Shown: in pieces, positions 43,879 through 45,478 of the stretch
Numbering within the stretch: the stretch's first letter is position 1
Layout: each line of letters begins with the position of its first letter
Origin: an uncultured Acidimicrobiales bacterium
Lineage (GTDB): Bacteria > Actinomycetota > Acidimicrobiia > Acidimicrobiales > SZUA-35
Direction: 5' to 3'
DNA length: 45,478 nucleotides
Assembly: GCA_937925335.1 (NCBI GenBank)
Contig: CALEWY010000048.1
Location: forward strand, 1 to 45,478
Notes under the pieces: generated by a model
Seen by the model: the letters and a program-made list of their open reading frames with translations, nothing else
Database searches by the model: none
Told to the model about the DNA's origin: nothing
Made by a program: the position numbers and the translations under genes

Positions 43879-44043
43879 CCCCCTCCGGGGGCCGTTGCAC
43901 GGAGCGCTGGCTGTGGCTCCCTCCGGGGGCCGTTCATGGCCACGGAGGCCCAGCAGTAACCCCCTCCCGGGGGCCGTTCATGGCCACGGAGGCCCAGCAG
44001 TAACCCCCTCCGGGGGCCGTTCAGGCCACGGAGGCCCAGCTGG
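43876..44043. repeat. GC-rich 43/44-bp tandem repeat between convergent genes
   Basis: Four units begin at 43876, 43914, 43957 and 44001; the first is diverged and its TAA is the hydrolase stop codon. Each contains the hairpin-forming CCCCCTCCGGGGG followed by GCCGTT, and the later ones contain GGCCACGGAGGCC. The array fills most of the space between the hydrolase gene and the convergent transporter gene, where it may act as a bidirectional terminator or transcription barrier. Confidence 0.8.
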
Positions 44044-44097
44044 CGTGGGTTGATCGTTCGGTAAGTCTTGGAGGCTCGGCTGGCGTGGGTCGAGTTG

Positions 44098-45478
44098 TCA
44101 GCGGCGGTCGGAGAACTTTGCTGGTGATGTGCCGTCGGCATCGGCGGTGGCGATCGTCGGGTCTGAGGGGTTGAACTCTTCGAGTTCCTTCGACGCCGTC
44201 TCCGGGTAGAAGAAGAGGACGATCGTTGCGGTGAGCAGCGGTCCGAAGATCATCACCGACATCGCTGGGCCGAACGTATCGAAGACGTTCGTGAGCCGGC
44301 CAACGACGACCAGGCCGATCACGCTGCCACACACGCTGATGAGGTCGATCCAGCCGCCAATCCTGGCTCGTGATCTCGTCGGGAAGAGTTCGGTCGAGTA
44401 GCTCCGGAGCACGGTGAAGGCCGCCGCCAACAACCAGACGCTTGCGGCTGAGAAGACCCACAACATCACGCCCGTCGAGAAGAATGCGGCGAGCGAGGCG
44501 AGGGACCCAATGGCAACGCCGACCGCACCGATGGGTTTGCGTCCCCTGCGGTCTGAGAAGAATCCGGCGAGAAGGATCGGGATACCAACCGGCGTTCCGA
44601 CGATCAGGCGGAACAAGCTGATCTGCGTTGCCGAGAAGCCCTGCTCGTCTTGAAGGAACGTGTTTTGAAGCTGGCTGGCGGGGGAGAGGTAGAGCGTGCT
44701 CGCAAACGCGGTGATGGCAATGAGTGCGAAACGGGCGCGGTTGATCTTGTCCGGCGCCCCAACTTGGGTTGCGGCAGAAAAGCGGGTCGTCTCCGGCATG
44801 AAACTCCAGCACCACCAAACCAAGGGGAGAAAGAGCAGCGGGAGAAGGTAGGTGAGGCGCCACGCTCGGACACCGAGATCGACCAACGGAAGGGACAGCA
44901 CGACGAGTCCGGAGCCGAGCCCGGTGCACATGGTCATGAGGCCAAGAATCGTGGCTCGAACCTTCGCCGGCACCTCCTCCGCCACGACGAGTGCGAGCAA
45001 TGTGAAGAGCCCCGTGTCGAGACCACGAGCGATCGCCTGGGCTGCGCCGAGCCACACCAGGCTTGGAGCGAACGCTCCGAGGGCGGTGAACAACACCGAC
45101 CCGGTGGTGAACCCGATCATGAGCGGCTTGCGGCCGATCCGATCGGCTCGACCGATCAAGATGAGTGAGACGAGAACACCGACCCGCATCGCGGCGAGCG
45201 TGTTTGACTGATCGGCCTGGGAGGCGTCGAACTCGGTGGCAGCAAAGGTGATCGTCTGCCCGATGAGCACACCCAGGTAGCCGGCCATCAAACTGAGAAT
45301 TGCGACGGCCGAGATCAGCTTGGATGTGTCGGTCGTAACCACCGTCGACGGCCACCACCATCGATCGCGGGGTGCGCGGTCGGTCTCCTTGAGCGCCCGC
45401 TTCATCAAAACGTTGACGATCGGACGCCACAACGGGATGGCAAGTCGGAAGTCGACGGTTTCAGTGATGTGTTGGCGG
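44098..45478 (-). CDS. Major facilitator superfamily transporter (5' end outside window)
   Basis: The reading frame is open to the right edge, so the start lies outside; 459 residues are visible. Twelve hydrophobic segments are present with the loop 2-3 motif GRADRIGRKPLM and its repeat in loop 8-9, FFSDRRGRKPIG, both typical of MFS. The visible N-terminus before helix 1 (VDFRLAIPLWRPIVNVLMKR) is an amphipathic cytoplasmic stretch. The C-terminus is acidic and polar (SDPTIATADADGT). Sugar, organic-acid or aromatic-acid proton symport would be typical; I cannot assign a substrate. Confidence 0.9.
   Translation of the reverse strand, partial: RQHITETVDFRLAIPLWRPIVNVLMKRALKETDRAPRDRWWWPSTVVTTDTSKLISAVAILSLMAGYLGVLIGQTITFAATEFDASQADQSNTLAAMRVGVLVSLILIGRADRIGRKPLMIGFTTGSVLFTALGAFAPSLVWLGAAQAIARGLDTGLFTLLALVVAEEVPAKVRATILGLMTMCTGLGSGLVVLSLPLVDLGVRAWRLTYLLPLLFLPLVWWCWSFMPETTRFSAATQVGAPDKINRARFALIAITAFASTLYLSPASQLQNTFLQDEQGFSATQISLFRLIVGTPVGIPILLAGFFSDRRGRKPIGAVGVAIGSLASLAAFFSTGVMLWVFSAASVWLLAAAFTVLRSYSTELFPTRSRARIGGWIDLISVCGSVIGLVVVGRLTNVFDTFGPAMSVMIFGPLLTATIVLFFYPETASKELEEFNPSDPTIATADADGTSPAKFSDRR

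Noticed and set aside
44021..45430. Long reverse-strand open frame (~469 codons) in another frame over the transporter gene
   Set aside because: The transporter frame shows clear MFS motifs and helices; this one is Arg/Asp/Pro-rich low-complexity shadow.

Overview
The window is a high-G+C bacterial chromosome segment whose backbone is the classical actinobacterial order argS-lysA-hom-thrC-rho-rpmE-prfA-prmC-glyA-wecA-atp operon. I recall almost the same order from Mycobacterium (argS to the atp operon), so the organism is most likely an actinobacterium. Several details differ from mycobacteria and streptomycetes: two b-type ATP synthase subunits with a free delta subunit, an E. coli-type threonine synthase, no thrB beside thrC, and a cysteine-free bL31. 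These make a deep-branching lineage such as Acidimicrobiia plausible. That placement is inference; no search was run.

Layout. 1-5220: end of a surface-polysaccharide type locus on the + strand (end of a membrane protein, a GH26-like lipoprotein, an acidic lipoprotein, a split Alg14/Alg13-type glycosyltransferase pair and a GT2 enzyme), interrupted by a reverse-strand APH-fold kinase. 5387-11232: reverse-strand peptide/nickel-type ABC transporter (Tat-lipoprotein binding protein, two permeases, one fused double ATPase), with hairpin terminators after the binding-protein gene and after the operon. 11233-12812: a low-density patch with two short reverse-strand genes behind good promoters, a universal-stress-protein remnant and tRNA-Arg(CCG). 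12940-18592: argS, lysA, hom, thrC. 18593-20413: repeat-rich gaps around a membrane-anchored EEP hydrolase. 20414-25945: rho, rpmE2, an unknown gene with an apparent CTG start, prfA, prmC. 25974-29537: cyclic-nucleotide-binding-domain protein, rpiB, glyA, wecA. 29580-37832: complete ATP synthase operon atpZ-atpI-B-E-F-F'-H-A-G-D-C. 37886-45478: SGNH lipoprotein, glpX, three small four-helix membrane proteins, ppk2 (reverse), a C-terminal J-domain protein, a small alpha/beta hydrolase, a tandem-repeat block, and a major facilitator transporter running off the right end.

Themes. Stop/start overlaps (ATGA, GTGA, TGATG, CTGA) are common, so translational coupling is widespread. Many lone genes instead have a TANNNT box 5-10 bases before the start codon and no Shine-Dalgarno sequence, which suggests frequent leaderless transcripts. 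A stem-loop repeat family with conserved arms occurs 37-58 bases after three separate stop codons (thrC, the EEP gene, the SGNH gene), always in the sense direction. It looks like a mobile or multiplied 3'-end element and is the most unusual non-coding signal here. I did not find a CRISPR array, prophage, insertion sequence or obvious defence system.
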